From: Paraphoma chrysanthemicola
Lineage: Eukaryota; Ascomycota; Dothideomycetes; Pleosporales; Phaeosphaeriaceae
Length of the DNA stretch: 64,000 bases
Reading direction: 5' to 3'
Assembly: GCA_020744225.1 (NCBI GenBank)
Contig: JAGMWG010000005.1
Coordinates: 868,001-932,000 of the forward strand
Shown here: positions 34,060 through 45,794 of the stretch, piece by piece
Position numbering within the stretch: position 1 is the first letter of the stretch
Layout of the letters: every line of letters begins with the position of its first letter
The notes under the pieces: generated by a model
Database searches by the model: none
Seen by the model: only the letters and a program-made list of their open reading frames with translations
What the model was told of the DNA's origin: nothing
Translations under genes and position numbers: made by a program

Positions 34060-35775
34060 TCATAAGATGTAACGAAAGTCGGGATGCGCATCGCCTGTTT
34101 TGCCTTGGTCTAACCAGCGCTGCCGTTCGTCCGTCGTCAATAGGTCTCTGATCCGATTCTGCCGCCTCTTGTAGATATACAGGCCCGTAATAAGCACGGC
34201 ACAGGCCAAAGCAACGGAGAGAGACGTGGCAATGCCCTCGAGGTATCGACCGTCCGGCGTTGTGTTCTTGAAAATCTGACCGATGACCAAACCGGCACAG
34301 TTGCCTACGGTCATGTTGATACCAATAGCAGTAGCACGTTTATAGTAGCCTGCATGGCTGTTCAGCATCCAGACGTAGTTGAGGCCCAGCATGACCTGTG
34401 GTAGGGTAAGTGGGAGTATGCTAGCTCTTGAAGTGGTATACTAACATATATCCCGGGCACAATGAGGAAGCAGGCAAAGTAGAGTACACCACGCTGGTGC
34501 ATGGGAATGCCGCAGAGCATGGAGTATCCTACGACGACAATCAAAGCGCCCGGAACCATGAAAATTGCTCGCTGTTGTACTCTGTCGGACCAGAAGGAGA
34601 CGGCAATGTAGATTGCAACCGCGACGAAGAAGATAGGGACGGTCAGAAGCTGCGTGAGCACCGAATCGAATCCAAATGATCTAACCAGCGAGGGCATGAA
34701 TGTTGATACGCCGAAGGACAGAATGTCGCCGAAAAATTGAATCGATGCGCTGAGCCAGATTTTCTTATCCTTGAATGCTTTGGCTACCTCTTTCTTGTCA
34801 AAGGTCTCGTTGAGCCTCATGTAACGGTCATGCTTGATTGCTCTCAAGCGCATAATTTCTTTATCCTCGTCGTTAAGAAACTTGGCGTTCTCGTAGCTGT
34901 CGGGCATACCGACCCAGAGTAAGAATGCGATACCAACGCTCAGGGCGCCTTCAACAATGAAGAGCCATCTCCTAAACGTCTGTAAGTCAACCTTCTGGAA
35001 GAACTTTAGGAGCAACTGACCAGCCAGCGATACCATGAGTTCCGTCCAGCTTCAGCAGCACATAAGCAAAAAGACCACCTAAGCCTCCGGACAGTCCAAC
35101 AGAGATGTACAAGTACGCAAATCTTCTTGCTTGTTCCTTTGGTGTGTAGAATGTGCTGCGTCCGAATTAGCCTGTCGAGCACACAAGAAACCTGGCCTGA
35201 ACACATACGTGAGCGTGATAGCCAGAGCTGGATACATTCCAGACTCAAAGAACCCTATGAGCACACGCGAAATATAGAATTGGGGCACGTTGGTCATGAA
35301 GCCTGTACCTAAGCAGGTAAGACTCCATCCCAGTCTGGCATCGGTCAGCCAGAAACTGTCCACGCAACCGTAAGGTCATACACAAATGTCGGTAGCAGTC
35401 GACTCGGCCTGATCTTCTTCACAAGAAGCGAGCCGGGCAACTCGAACGGAACATATGTCACGTAGAACAAGAGGACAGCATCTACAGCGTGTCAGTATTA
35501 TGCTCAGATATATGAGGACGACCCATACTAGCAAGCTCTTGCCGACTCATGCTGAGATCCGGCAACATTCCAGCAATGGCAGCGTTGCCAATGTTAGACC
35601 GGTCGAGATATGCGGAAAGAAAGGCTAGCGTCAATAGGGAGGTGAGGAATATATCGCACTTCCACAAAAGCTTCCTCTCTTTCTCGGGATCAATGTAGAT
35701 GTCTTCATCGTCAACTACAGGTTTCTCGGTGGTCGAGAGATTCGCCGAGCTGACATGTTTTTCGATATCGGCCAT
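34060..35775 (-). CDS. MFS transporter, allantoate-permease (DAL5/ACS) type
   Basis: Six minus-strand exons: 35775-35529, 35481-35382, 35334-35209, 35155-35021, 34971-34446 and 34395-34060, giving 489 aa. All joins are in phase and rebuild family motifs: LTLAFLSAYLDRSNIGNA (helix 1 and the first loop), LLFYVTYVPFELPGSLL, RVLIGFFESGMYPA, TLTTFYTPKEQARRFAYLY and GLSGGLGGLFAY. Twelve membrane helices fit, with the central cytosolic loop near 200-270 (DKEIMRLRAIKHDRYMR). The family moves anionic solutes such as allantoate, nicotinate, pantothenate and other carboxylates into the cell with protons. It is divergent from a MmgE/PrpD-type gene with 446 bp between starts, which points to a carboxylate substrate handled by that enzyme. 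Introns are 45-52 nt. Confidence 0.93.
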
Positions 35776-36221
35776 GATCTTGAGTGTTCTGTCGAAAAGG
35801 ATGCACTCTTAAAGTCGGTTCTTAGCTGCGTTTTAACCACAGCTTGCAAATGCGATGTATCTCGCTCTCGTCTTGAGGCGGATGCCTTCTTGCGCGATAA
35901 GGCGGAACATGATCGCCGACCCCCATGGTGCAGACATCTTGTTGCGCTTGTTATGAAAGCTTGATCTGATAAGCTCTCCCCGCACTTGGACGCAATGTTG
36001 CTTGCCTTGTTGGTTATCTGTGCGACCTTCAACATCGGAACACCCTGCCGACGGATGCATGAAGGCGACGTCTCACACGATACTGCAATGCGCCGTACTT
36101 CGCCGTGTCAGATAGACCTCGATGTACAATCGCTCCTACCATCAACGAAATATTCGAACCTCGCTCAAGTCCTCCTATTCGCAGAGAAGCGCAACAAACT
36201 GCAGCGCTCCGGTCTCGCCCT
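35776..36221. promoter_or_regulatory. Divergent promoter, MFS transporter / PrpD-like gene
   Basis: 446 bp between two outward-facing start codons with no gene inside. It holds the inverted repeat TCGG-N9-CCGA at 36035-36051 (CGG 36036-36038, CCG 36048-36050), the layout of Zn2Cys6 dimer sites. Such pairs occur by chance about once per few hundred bases when all spacings are allowed, so support is modest. Confidence 0.4.
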
Positions 36222-37655
36222 ATGTCTGCCCATACCGAGAACACGTTCTTATTGGCCGAACAGTTCGCCACCCACGCATTGAACACACACTTCGAGGACC
36301 TCACGAGGGATGCTATTGGGCAGGCAAAGGTATTCATTCTCGATACATTCGGAGTTGGCATAGCTGGATCCTCAGCTTATGGTGCGGACAAGTTGGTTCA
36401 AGTTGCAAAGTCTAATGGCCCAAGCCAAGAAGCAACCGTATGGGGTCGGAGCCAGCAATTACCTGCTAGCATGGCTGCTTTGGTGAATGGCTACCAAGTC
36501 CATTGTCAGGAGTATGACTGCGTCCACGAAGGTGCTGTGCTGCACCCACTAGCAACTGCACTGACAGCAGCTATTGCATTTGCTGAAAAGACTGGGGGCA
36601 TCAGCGGCAAGGATTTGATCACAGCGATCGCAGTCGGCGTAAACGTTTCAGCAGGACTTGGAATAGCTTCAAAGTCGGCAATGACCTTCTTCCGGCCGGC
36701 AACAGCAGGAGGCTTCGGAGCAACAGCAGCAGTTGGCAGACTGATGGGCTTGTCACATGAGTCTCTAGTGCAGGCTTTCGGCCTCCAGTATGCGCAAACC
36801 AGCGGAACGTTACAGCCGCATGTGGAAGGAAGTACTTCGCTCCCACTCCAGGTGGGGTTGAATGGTCGTGCTGCCATACAAGCCTGCGACCTGGCTCAGG
36901 CGGGGTTTCCAGGACCACGTGATATATTCGAGGGACCGTACGGATATTTCAAGCTGTTCGAAGGACCAGCCCCTTGGAACTTGACTGCAACCTACGATTG
37001 TTTAGCAGGGAAGCGTTGGCTCATCAGCGAGCTTAGTCACAAGCCGTGGCCCGCAGGACGAGCAACGCACGCCGGTATCGAGGGCTTACAAATACTTCGT
37101 ATCAAGTCTGATGGTTCAACAATCCTACCCGAGGCGGTGAAACGAGTCACCATCACTGGACCTCCAGTCACAGCCCGATTATGTTCTCGCCCCGACCTAC
37201 CAGATCCCTCTCCCAATTATGCTCGACTGTGCATGTCTTATGTTGGAGCAAAGGTCCTCTTGAATGGCTTCGTCGATCTGGCCCATTATCGAGGCAGTGA
37301 ATTAACGGATCCTGCAACACATGAGATTGCAAGTCGTATACATATGGTGTCCGATGGCCAGGCCGATCCAAATGCATTGGTGCCTGTGAGGGTGGAAGTA
37401 GAGACCAAAGATGGGGAATTCAAGAGATGGGACTGTGATCAGATGCTAGCCAGTCCTTTGCGGAGACTATCCCGAGAGCAACACCTTGCCAAATTTCGAC
37501 GCTGTTGGGAGTTCTCAGCTGAGCCTTTGGCTGACTCGGCACGCGAGATCTTGATCAAGACAGTGGATGACCTGGAGCACGTAGCCGATATTAAGACTTT
37601 GACCAAGTTGCTCGCTCCACTTGGAGGAGTTCAGAGTGGAGGTTCGAAGCTTTAG
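36222..37655 (+). CDS. MmgE/PrpD family protein
   Basis: A single exon of 477 aa from the first in-frame ATG (36222); upstream frame lacks ATG. The whole length fits MmgE/PrpD: ILDTFGVGIAGSS near the start, ALVNGYQVHCQEYDCVHE (usual NG-x-x-x-H-x-x-D-D-x-H region), HPLATALTAAIAFAE, GVNVSAGLG, FFRPATAGGFGATAAVG, LQYAQTSGT, SHKPWPAGRATHAGIEG and an Asp/Leu-rich end. Family members include 2-methylcitrate dehydratase, cis-aconitate decarboxylase and iminodisuccinate epimerase, all acting on small polycarboxylates. The bacterial-type motif HTWHDTDDT is not kept here, so neither specificity can be assigned. No targeting peptide is obvious. The divergent transporter suggests the substrate is imported. 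Intronless unlike its neighbours. Confidence 0.9.
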   Translation: MSAHTENTFLLAEQFATHALNTHFEDLTRDAIGQAKVFILDTFGVGIAGSSAYGADKLVQVAKSNGPSQEATVWGRSQQLPASMAALVNGYQVHCQEYDCVHEGAVLHPLATALTAAIAFAEKTGGISGKDLITAIAVGVNVSAGLGIASKSAMTFFRPATAGGFGATAAVGRLMGLSHESLVQAFGLQYAQTSGTLQPHVEGSTSLPLQVGLNGRAAIQACDLAQAGFPGPRDIFEGPYGYFKLFEGPAPWNLTATYDCLAGKRWLISELSHKPWPAGRATHAGIEGLQILRIKSDGSTILPEAVKRVTITGPPVTARLCSRPDLPDPSPNYARLCMSYVGAKVLLNGFVDLAHYRGSELTDPATHEIASRIHMVSDGQADPNALVPVRVEVETKDGEFKRWDCDQMLASPLRRLSREQHLAKFRRCWEFSAEPLADSAREILIKTVDDLEHVADIKTLTKLLAPLGGVQSGGSKL

Positions 37656-38860
37656 ATGAGCGTCTTCGCTAGAGATTAATTTCGAAGTTGAGATGATATG
37701 TGCCCTCCTCTTCCTACGTCTTTGGCATGTTTCCCATGGTATACCTAATCGATCGATATCGGCCTGCGACCGATCGACAAGACAACAGCGTATGCTCGTT
37801 AGAGTGATTTGCAGCGAGCCGTTAGCGAAGCTAAAGTAAGCATTATCTTCTAAGAAATTGTAAGGGAAGGTGTCAGTTTCACAAGGCGGCTCCCATCGAT
37901 GATGCGCATTACGTGCCGCCATTAGTCAGTCAGGTCTACAGCGGTGGAGTCGAAGTGAAAGGGGACCTCAGCGCTGTGGCGTTCTATTGCGAACGCGACC
38001 CTTGCTCAGGAAATGAGCGAGAGGTGAACTGGGTCACGACTACGCTAGCCTTCTTGAGCTTCAACCCATCTAAACGTCCTCCGAACATACGAAGAAATAC
38101 ATCGCAATACCAATACCAACATTATCAATAGCGCCATGCTACCGTGAACAGCTTGATCCAAATGCTGACATTACTTGGATGTTTCCACGAGTGCACATCA
38201 TTGGTCACAACAAAATTGCTCGTTACTGCCTCGTCAGCCGCCACCCAACATTGCAATCATTCAACAGCCTCCTTCCGGTGATGCGGCACTAATGCGGCAA
38301 CCAATTAAACGGTGGCGCATTGCGGTGTAGAAACAAGTCCGAATCCTTGCGAAGTGTCCTGATCGTAATGGTCACATGTCCCCGCAAAGGCGTCCAGCTG
38401 CACTGCTTTAACAAGGGCCAGCAAAACCCGAACTAGCACGATTTGATGTCTTTCCCGGTTTGATAGGTTCTTAGCAGACTCATATACCATTGGCAACCCA
38501 CAATCAAACACAGGGTTGGCAGACCTTGTAAGAATGATGAGCCCAGGAAAACGGCACTTCGCCATATGTGTCGAGTGAAACCCTGACAACAGTATCTGAA
38601 AGCAGTGCTCATTGATGTAACGTCGATTTGACGATACACAAGCGTCATGAACCACGCCAATATGTGTCTCGTGCTCTAGCTAATATGTAATCGGCATATA
38701 GCTGACGTTACAGCTTCTGCGCCTTCGGGGACCGGTATGTTCCGTCATTGGAAATGCTAACATCACTTAAAAACATCCTAGCATACATGAATAGTTGCCT
38801 TATACTTTGATAACTTCTGGTGGTTGGCTACGACCACAGCAAATATGATACGCAATATCG
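37656..38860. other. Convergent 3' spacer
   Basis: 1.2 kb between the 3' ends of the PrpD-like and SDR genes. No gene supported; short frames on both strands look non-coding. Confidence 0.5.
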
Positions 38861-40007
38861 TCAAGGGATTGCATCAGATAATCCCGAGTTCTCTCCGTGC
38901 ATCCTTGCCAAATGATCAGTATGCGACCGGAAGAAAGCGCAAGATAACACTAACATTTTGAATAATGGATCCCAGACTGTAACTGCTCGCCTCGAATATT
39001 GCCCATTGGCCAACGTTGGCTGTTCGATGAAGAAGTGCTTGTCGACTGAGCACTCCATGATCCGGCCGTAGAGCGAGTCGTCATCAAGGAAGCGTTCATA
39101 TGCGCTCACGATGGTTGATATGGGTGTCAAACTAGGAGGAGTCATTTGATCAGTCTTATCAAAAACCGGCATATAACTCACCAATCTGGAGACACGGCAT
39201 CGATCATTTCTTGGGGTATGATTGACGTGTGGACAATACCTATGAACTTTAGTCCAGCGCGCATTTCGGTTTGATAGAGAGATTTGACTCACCGGGACAG
39301 ACTGCATTGATCGTGATGTTCTCTTTCTAATTTTCATCAGCTGACAATCACATCCGGAATCTCCTTGCCTCACATCTTTTAACACTCGCGCAGTCGCTCG
39401 GACAAAGTTAACGACAGCAGCTTTCGCGCCGTCATACTCCGGATACGACTCGTGTGGCACTATCCCGGCCACGCTCGCTGTAGCTACAATCTTCCCACCT
39501 GGGATTTTGTTCTTACGCATAAAATGTATCGCCAACTGAGTGCCATACACTACGCCCTTGTAGTCGACGTCTGTGCACAGCAGATCTGGTTTCGGTGGTA
39601 TCCTAATTAAATCAGTATTCACACATCACGCAATGCATAACTTTCATACTTGTCAGAACCACGATGCTCCAAGATGAATATCGAGCTCTTATCCACGATC
39701 CCAGCATTGGCACACAGCGCATCAAGCCTGCCATACTTGTCCCAAACCTGCTGGAACATTTCCGCTTGGCTACACTTCCATCAGCGTTGCATCATTATCT
39801 TTCCACCTCAACGCACCTGTCATAATCTGCGACATTGCACTGATGAAAGCTTGCCGAATCACCCAACTCTTTTGCAAACTCCTTATTCTCACTGATATCT
39901 GCAATCGCAACCTTCCAGCCTGTTTCTACAAGTCTTCTTGCGATGCCTTTTCCCATTCCACTATTTCCACCCGTGAGGATTGCTACGCGAGGGTCGGAGG
40001 AAGACAT
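38861..40007 (-). CDS. Short-chain dehydrogenase/reductase, NAD-type
   Basis: Seven minus-strand exons: 40007-39817, 39769-39650, 39602-39374, 39326-39293, 39239-39182, 39131-38955 and 38903-38861, giving 283 aa with exact phase at six joins. Motifs of classical SDRs: TGGNSGMGKG for cofactor, CANAGI, Ser in KIVATASVAG, and the catalytic YDGAK (Tyr-x3-Lys), then NAVCPGIVHT made across three exons. An Asp ends strand 2 (WKVAIADIS), which favours NAD(H) over NADP(H). The overall pattern is closest to 15-hydroxyprostaglandin-dehydrogenase-like fungal SDRs. Substrate unknown, probably a secondary alcohol. Exon 4 is only 34 nt. The last exon (MHGENSGLSDAIP) is the least certain; without that splice, the frame simply continues to the same stop. 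Confidence 0.85.
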
Positions 40008-40631
40008 GCTGGCAGTGTCAAAAGGTAGAGTTCAGACTCGGTCTAATATATCTATGTCGACAAGAGGTACACGGAGATGACAAAGACAACGTACAGTTCA
40101 GGAAAGACGTATCCACGTCTCAGAAACTGAACTAACACGCCAAGTGCCTGACCTTCTCGGCGTCCATCATTCTACCCCGCGTCACTCTACCCATTCGGAT
40201 AACCACATCCGGCGCACTAACATATCCTTCAGCCATACCCGCAACATACTGGTGTAGTGACCAAATAGCGGGGCGGGATCTGTGGTGTAGTGACCAGTTT
40301 CCTGCGGGAGCTAAGGAATGCGGGGGTGCGGATCTGCGCGCTACTGCAAGGCGTATCCAACCAGGTCTACTGTTCGAGGGCTTTGTTGATGATTTTGGTT
40401 GAACGTTATTGCCGTATGTTGAACCTATGTGCGGATGAAGAAAGGCGATGGAAGATTGTGCTAGAGTTTATAATGGGACAGTGTATATAAATACATAGTA
40501 GTTTGGAAAATTCAATTATCATTCACGGTAGCACTCAACATCTACCAGATTATCTGGACTTTATATACCTATTTGTATTTAAGTACCACAATTGTTTGAA
40601 TATCCCCGTGTGAACACGCTCCAGCTACACT
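40008..40631. promoter_or_regulatory. Divergent promoter, SDR / ABM-like gene
   Basis: No gene inside. It holds CGG-N10-CCG (40196-40211) and a 14-bp direct repeat TGGTGTAGTGACCA at 40250-40263 and 40283-40296 (period 33). AT-rich from about 40490 to 40600, near the ABM-like start. Functions inferred only. Confidence 0.4.
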
Positions 40632-41418
40632 ATGGACGATTTCTACCTATTCGCAAACTGCAACTTCGTCCCCGACAAATACGACGACGTGCGTGACCCG
40701 CCCCCTCCAAACCTCTTCCTCATTCCCGTCTCAGCATATCTCTCTCACCAACACAATCTAACCAACACTCCAGTGGCAAGCCGCCTACGACACACTCGCA
40801 ACCTACGTCCTCCAATCCGAACCCAGCACCAAGACCTACTACTTCGGCATCCCCATCGACTACGCGCACGACCTATCCAAAACGACCAGCATGTTTGCTT
40901 TCGAAGTCTACGGCACCCGTGACGACTTGTATCAGACGCATTTATCTTCGCCAGCCATGCAACGCTTCCTCACACTTATCCCACCATGTAGCACGACAGG
41001 CCTAGATTTGAACCATTATCGCCTCATCGCTGGCTTTCTTGACTCGCCTTCCCCATCACCTACACCGGCTACTATAATGCAAGATATGCGTATAATCTGC
41101 ACTTCTCCCGGCGCACGCACCACTCTCCTCGGTGCTCTAAAAGCCTTCGCTGAGAGCATTAGTCCAAGCGATGAAACGCTGACGTACATGGCCTTTGCGA
41201 GTCTGGATGATGATGTCGGGGCGAGAATATACGGGCGTTGGAAATCACGAGAGGGATTTGAGGCGTTTATTCGACAGGAGGATGTTGTTGCGTTCTGGAT
41301 GGCCGTGAAGGAAAACGTGAAAGGGATGGACCAGCGGTTGTATGTCCCGAATGGGAAAGGGTGGGTGCATCGGGGCAATGGGTATGCTGGGGAGGAGGTG
41401 GGAAAGGCGAAGATATGA
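40632..41418 (+). CDS. Small protein with ABM-like (dimeric barrel) pattern
   Basis: Exons 40632-40688 and 40774-41418 give 233 aa; the intron (GTGCGT to CTCCAG, branch CTAACC) closes in phase to KYDD-WQAAYDTLATYV. The opening DDFYLFANCNFVPDKYDD-WQAAYDTL is the beta-strand/helix layout of antibiotic-biosynthesis-monooxygenase-like domains. EVYGTRDDLYQTHLSSPAMQRFL fits the second half of such a domain. A second similar unit follows from about 125 (MRIICTSPGARTTLLGALK, then RWKSREGFEAFIRQEDVVAFW), so the protein appears to be an ABM tandem duplication. No cofactor residues can be read. Members of this fold act as small oxygenases, isomerases or have no known activity. Divergent from the SDR gene, 624 bp apart. 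Confidence 0.75.
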
Positions 41419-41681
41419 GGAAAATACAAGAGCGACCGCTGCAACGAAATGCTGAGTATGGTGGATGTGAAGTATATTCTATTTTATGTTCAGCGTATTG
41501 TGCTGAAGTATATGGAATGGGGTTATCTCGAATAAAAATTATGCATGCCAATGTCCCTCCTGTACGCGCCTACTGCGATGCAGATGATGCCGCTCCGTAT
41601 GATGATCGCTGCGTCTTGTAAGAAAAGGCTTGTAAATGCAAAGTCTGTTATCGCGCGTGACCGAGGTTAGAGTTGAGACGT

Positions 41682-44600
41682 CTAGCCTCGCCCGGCTAGC
41701 ATGCGATCCACGAATTGGACGAAGAAGTTTCTCCATTCCTTCTCTTTCTTCGAACCCTCTAGCGCTCCAGCTAACGTGCGCAGGTATTGATCAACACCAT
41801 CACCACCGACGCCATTGCTACTCAGGTCACCCTTAAGCCGCTCCACATATGGCTCCCCGACCTTCTTGACAATTTCTGTCTGCAGATTGGCCGCCTCGTA
41901 TAGGACTTGCCTGGCTTGTGCGTCCTTTGCATTGAAACCGGGCGATGCTGGAACAGACCACGCCAATGGAGAGAAGCGGTCGACGACATAATTCTCGAAG
42001 CCCGGAAGTGGTGCTTGTGTCGTAATTGGAGAGGTAGGGTTCGGGTTGGCCCCAGGCCCTACCTTATCTGGACCACTCCAAACATTGATCATCCGGATGA
42101 GTACAAAAAGGGCCAATCGAGCGGTGGGATAGTCTTTGGTATCGCGAGCAAATGTCTCGATCGACGAGATGACAGGTTCAAAGGTCGATTGATTGGCTGC
42201 GTGATGTTAGTTATTCGCAAAACACGGGACTTACCAATGCTTACCATTACTGACGAGTACAGATCCAAGTCCATGATTCAGGACCACGATGATAAAGTTC
42301 AGATACTCGCGACGCAGCTCAGCAAGCTGGATCTCGTCATCTGTGCCCGTTGGCGTGACGGCCAAGGCGGTGAAGATACGCTGGAGGACAGGCGTCATGA
42401 CTGTGTCTAATATGCCCGAGATCTCAGCCTTGAAGGTGAAAATGACCTGACCGAGGACTTTGAGGAAGGTGCTAATCTCGTCCATGGAAGAGCTGAGGGA
42501 AAGAAGCCCTTCGATCCACGAGGGCAATTGTTGTAGTAGTCGCGAGCCCAGTACAGCAATCATACGAGAGAAGGCAAACCGTGCTGCGTGGCGTATCGAG
42601 CTTGAAGAGTTGAGCGATTCGAGTGCAACAAGGATCGCTTCTGAAGCTTTGATGAACTCATCGGCTACTTCACTTTGTGGCGCGGTGGTATTGCTTGCAG
42701 AAGGTTGCCAGTCCGAGTAACCACGAGCTAGGGTTCCGAGAGCCATTATGATGTGATGGATCTGAAGAATAGCACGGTCATCGCCGTTGCGTGCTTGTGG
42801 CAGAGTTCGTTCCAGGTCGGTGAAGAGTGGACTCATAATGGTTTGAGCATAGAGTCTCTTATTCTCCGCAGAGACTGTACTCGAGGATGCTATACAGCCA
42901 ACTGCCTCAAAGAGGTATAGCTGGGAGTCGAAAAGCGCATCCGCAGAGTGGTCTTCTTCGTCAGAGGACATCTCATCTTCAGAAGTGTCTGGTAATTCGG
43001 CCGTGATAGTGAGAAGATCGCCAACGGCCTGAATGATGTCGTACGAGACATTGCCAAGCTGTGCTCGCAGGTGCTTCACAAGCTTCTGGAAGAGATACCA
43101 CGATCGCGAGCGGACCTTGACGTGATTGTTGTGGGTAAGCTGAACGAAATTCTCGAGCACCTTCGGAATTAATTGAGGGTTTTGTTCGAAGAATTGGTAG
43201 TACCGAACGCAAATCTCCATATACTGCAGCTGAACAGCGGGGTGAGGATAGTTTGCAAGACCTGTGACTTTGTGAGATGGCATGATCTCTCTATCGCGAG
43301 CAAGGTACATACCGGAATCGATCATGCTATTCATCATACCCACAAGTTGCTGAGCTGCTACAGACGACGGCTCCCGCTTTGCGAAGAGGCCAGAGTTCCT
43401 CATTGCAAGCTCTCCAAAGAGGTACATCTCGTACAGAGCTAGTTCGAGATCGCGCCAGTTCAAGGTCTGATCACCTTGCGACAAGCGACCAAAAGTGCCG
43501 TTTACTAAGCGACTCAAGGTCTCGATATAATATGGCTCGTCGATAGCGGTAACTGTTTGCTGTAGGACATGCAGTCGGCGTCGGAGATCTTGAAATTCGG
43601 CCTCGTCGGTCTGCTCGCCTTCCTCGCCCCAATCCGCCGTCTCATCGTACTTCATCTTTGCAATAATCGCATCCAACACTGGGGGTAGCACCGCAGCATA
43701 CTGCGGAGGCACGGAGCCTGTTTTCTTTTGTAGCTTGCGGAGAAAGGTGAGAAGGTCGGTAAGTGATGGAATAACAGTGGAGCAAACTTCATCATACTGG
43801 TCGGCGAAGAAGCGAAGCAAGTAAGGCGTGAAGATGCGAATAAGGTCGTCGGCGCGCTGGCGGGTCTGCTCGCCTGCTGAGTCATTTTCAAGGATCTTGA
43901 CAACGTCGAAGACGATGTTGTTGACGAGCTTAGCTACCGTCTCCGCGAGGTCGTTGTCGTAATTCGGGCTATGAAACTCTGCCAGCGCTGGGCTGGTGAT
44001 GAGCTGGCCAACAACCTCAGACAAGTTGAGAAACATGATTAGCTCGATCTTGTCCGCTGGACTCATCTTTTTGCCCACAATCTCTGAGAACGTGTCGATG
44101 GCCGCATCACGGACTTTGCCCGCAGCACTTTCCGGGTCAGCAATGCCCTGCTGGCCAGCCATTTCAAGGAAAGTTGTGATCATGGCCTGGTTCACGATGA
44201 GGCTGATGTCGGTCCAGCTCACCCAGCGTCCGATGGTCCTCAAACACATCTCCACCAGTACCAGATCCGACTCCCTCCACTTAGCGAGGATCTCCTGCCA
44301 CGATAATGAGATTTTCTGCGCATCGCGTTGCCGGATTAGATCCTTGAGATCCGTGTTGCGCTTCTTCTCGTCTTCGGACCGCGCGACTAGTTGGTCTGCA
44401 ATCTCGTCGTGTACCTGACCCAGCATGCGGAGATATAGGAAGGTTGTCGCGGTATTGACGTTGCCAATGGTGGCCGGGTCTCCAGCCAAGGCTCGAAAGT
44501 CGTCGAAGAAGCTCTGCCACGAGGAGGGATACAAGGCGACAAAGAGATAGGTCATTGTCTGCATCAGCTTGTTTTGTATGTGTGAAGTGTCTGCGGTATT

Positions 44601-44950
44601 GCTACCCGGTGCATATGAGTTGCGGACATGGTTCATAAGCGTGTCCTTGATGTATGCGAGGCTCTGCTCGTCCAGCCGGTGTTCTTGGACAGCATTGTTG
44701 ACGAGATCGAGCGAGGTATGTCGGATGATGTCGGGCGGGCGAGGGTCGCGTGTGAAGAGTGTCAGGCTGGCTTGCCATGCGGAGCCTTCGGAGCGCAGTC
44801 GTTCGAGGTATTCTACCGCCTGCCCACGCAACTGCTGGCTCGAAGTTGGGTCGAAGGCGATTTGGATGGCATTCTCGACCTAGCATATGACACCATAATT
44901 AGTCAAAAGCATATACAGAGCAGAAAGGTGCCGCGCACCTGAGCCTCCAT
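41682..44950 (-). CDS. LOS1: Exportin-T, tRNA nuclear export receptor
   Basis: Minus-strand exons 44950-44939, 44879-42245 and 42196-41682 give 1053 aa. The first exon holds just MEAQ; the intron ends TGCTAG and the join gives MEAQVENAIQIAFDPTSSQQ. The protein is a long helical HEAT-repeat solenoid with no low-complexity parts except one acidic loop (DTSEDEMSSDEEDHS). Family blocks include the N-terminal Ran-binding region (EYLERLRSEGSAWQASLTLF), LRTIGRWVSWTDISLIVN, and NNHVKVRSRSWYLFQKLVKHLR. Los1/Xpot binds Ran-GTP and mature tRNA in the nucleus and carries it through pores. The second intron (GTAAGC to ACGCAG, 48 nt) could use another GTAAGT 13 nt downstream, but only the first keeps phase. 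Convergent with the ABM-like gene. Confidence 0.94.
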
Positions 44951-45794
44951 TTCCACCGTTGCAGCGCAGAATGGTTCGTGGTTATGCTAAGGGTGAACCC
45001 GGAGGTAATGGACCATGCGGCGGGATTCCCGATACGATGGGCAAGGTAGAGAGGTGGTCGTGGATATGCTACCGAGTCATTTGGCGGAGCGACTGCATCA
45101 TGAGAGCGTTATGGGCGGTGAAAGAGCAACGCGGGGCACGAGGGGGACGCACGGTGGGTGTGCAGAGGCCAATGACGCAAGAGGAACAGATTTCCGTTGC
45201 AAGTGAGGGTTTCTTTTGTGTCGCTCACGGCAAGGACAGATACCGCTATGTTTCGCTTCTTTGTTGGGTTCGTGGTGCAAAAACAGAGCATGCAGGTGAA
45301 GTGGCAGCCGCCAAGCCATCTACCGGTGGTGGGCGTCCGCTCCGCTCGAGCCCAAAATTATCGTGTGCCACGTGCTGATCTCCTTCCACTGCATAACACC
45401 AGGATGTCTACGAGGATTGGCACAAGCATTCTTGCTTAGCGCGTACAGGTCGATAATCCAGCCTCACTATAGGTTGGTCTCGAAGGAGGGGAGCAGCTGG
45501 GATTTAATGCATAGCTCCAACAGTCATCACAGAGTGTCAACAAGACATCAAATGTGAAATCATTGCTTAAACGTTGTATCATTCATATGGACAATCTATA
45601 AGTTGGCGTATAGCTGCTAGAAACGGGTTGAACGTCCAATCGCTGACGATGCGTGCGGCGCGAGTGGGAACCAAAGTAGTGCCAACGTCGTAACTTGGAC
45701 AGAGCTTGCCATATTCATAGCCTGGGCTGGACTCCCGCGCCGCTTCTGTCGTCATGAGCCCAGATCCTGCAGCATCAGTCTCATAGTAAACTTA
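44951..45794. other. Spacer upstream of LOS1
   Basis: No gene seen in 844 bp between the LOS1 start and the 3' end of the S-formylglutathione hydrolase gene. G-rich near LOS1. Confidence 0.5.

Noticed and set aside
34060..37655. Itaconate biosynthesis cluster (cis-aconitate decarboxylase with its transporters)
   Set aside because: The transporter is of the DAL5/ACS type, no mitochondrial tricarboxylate carrier is present, and the enzyme cannot be told from other MmgE/PrpD members by eye.
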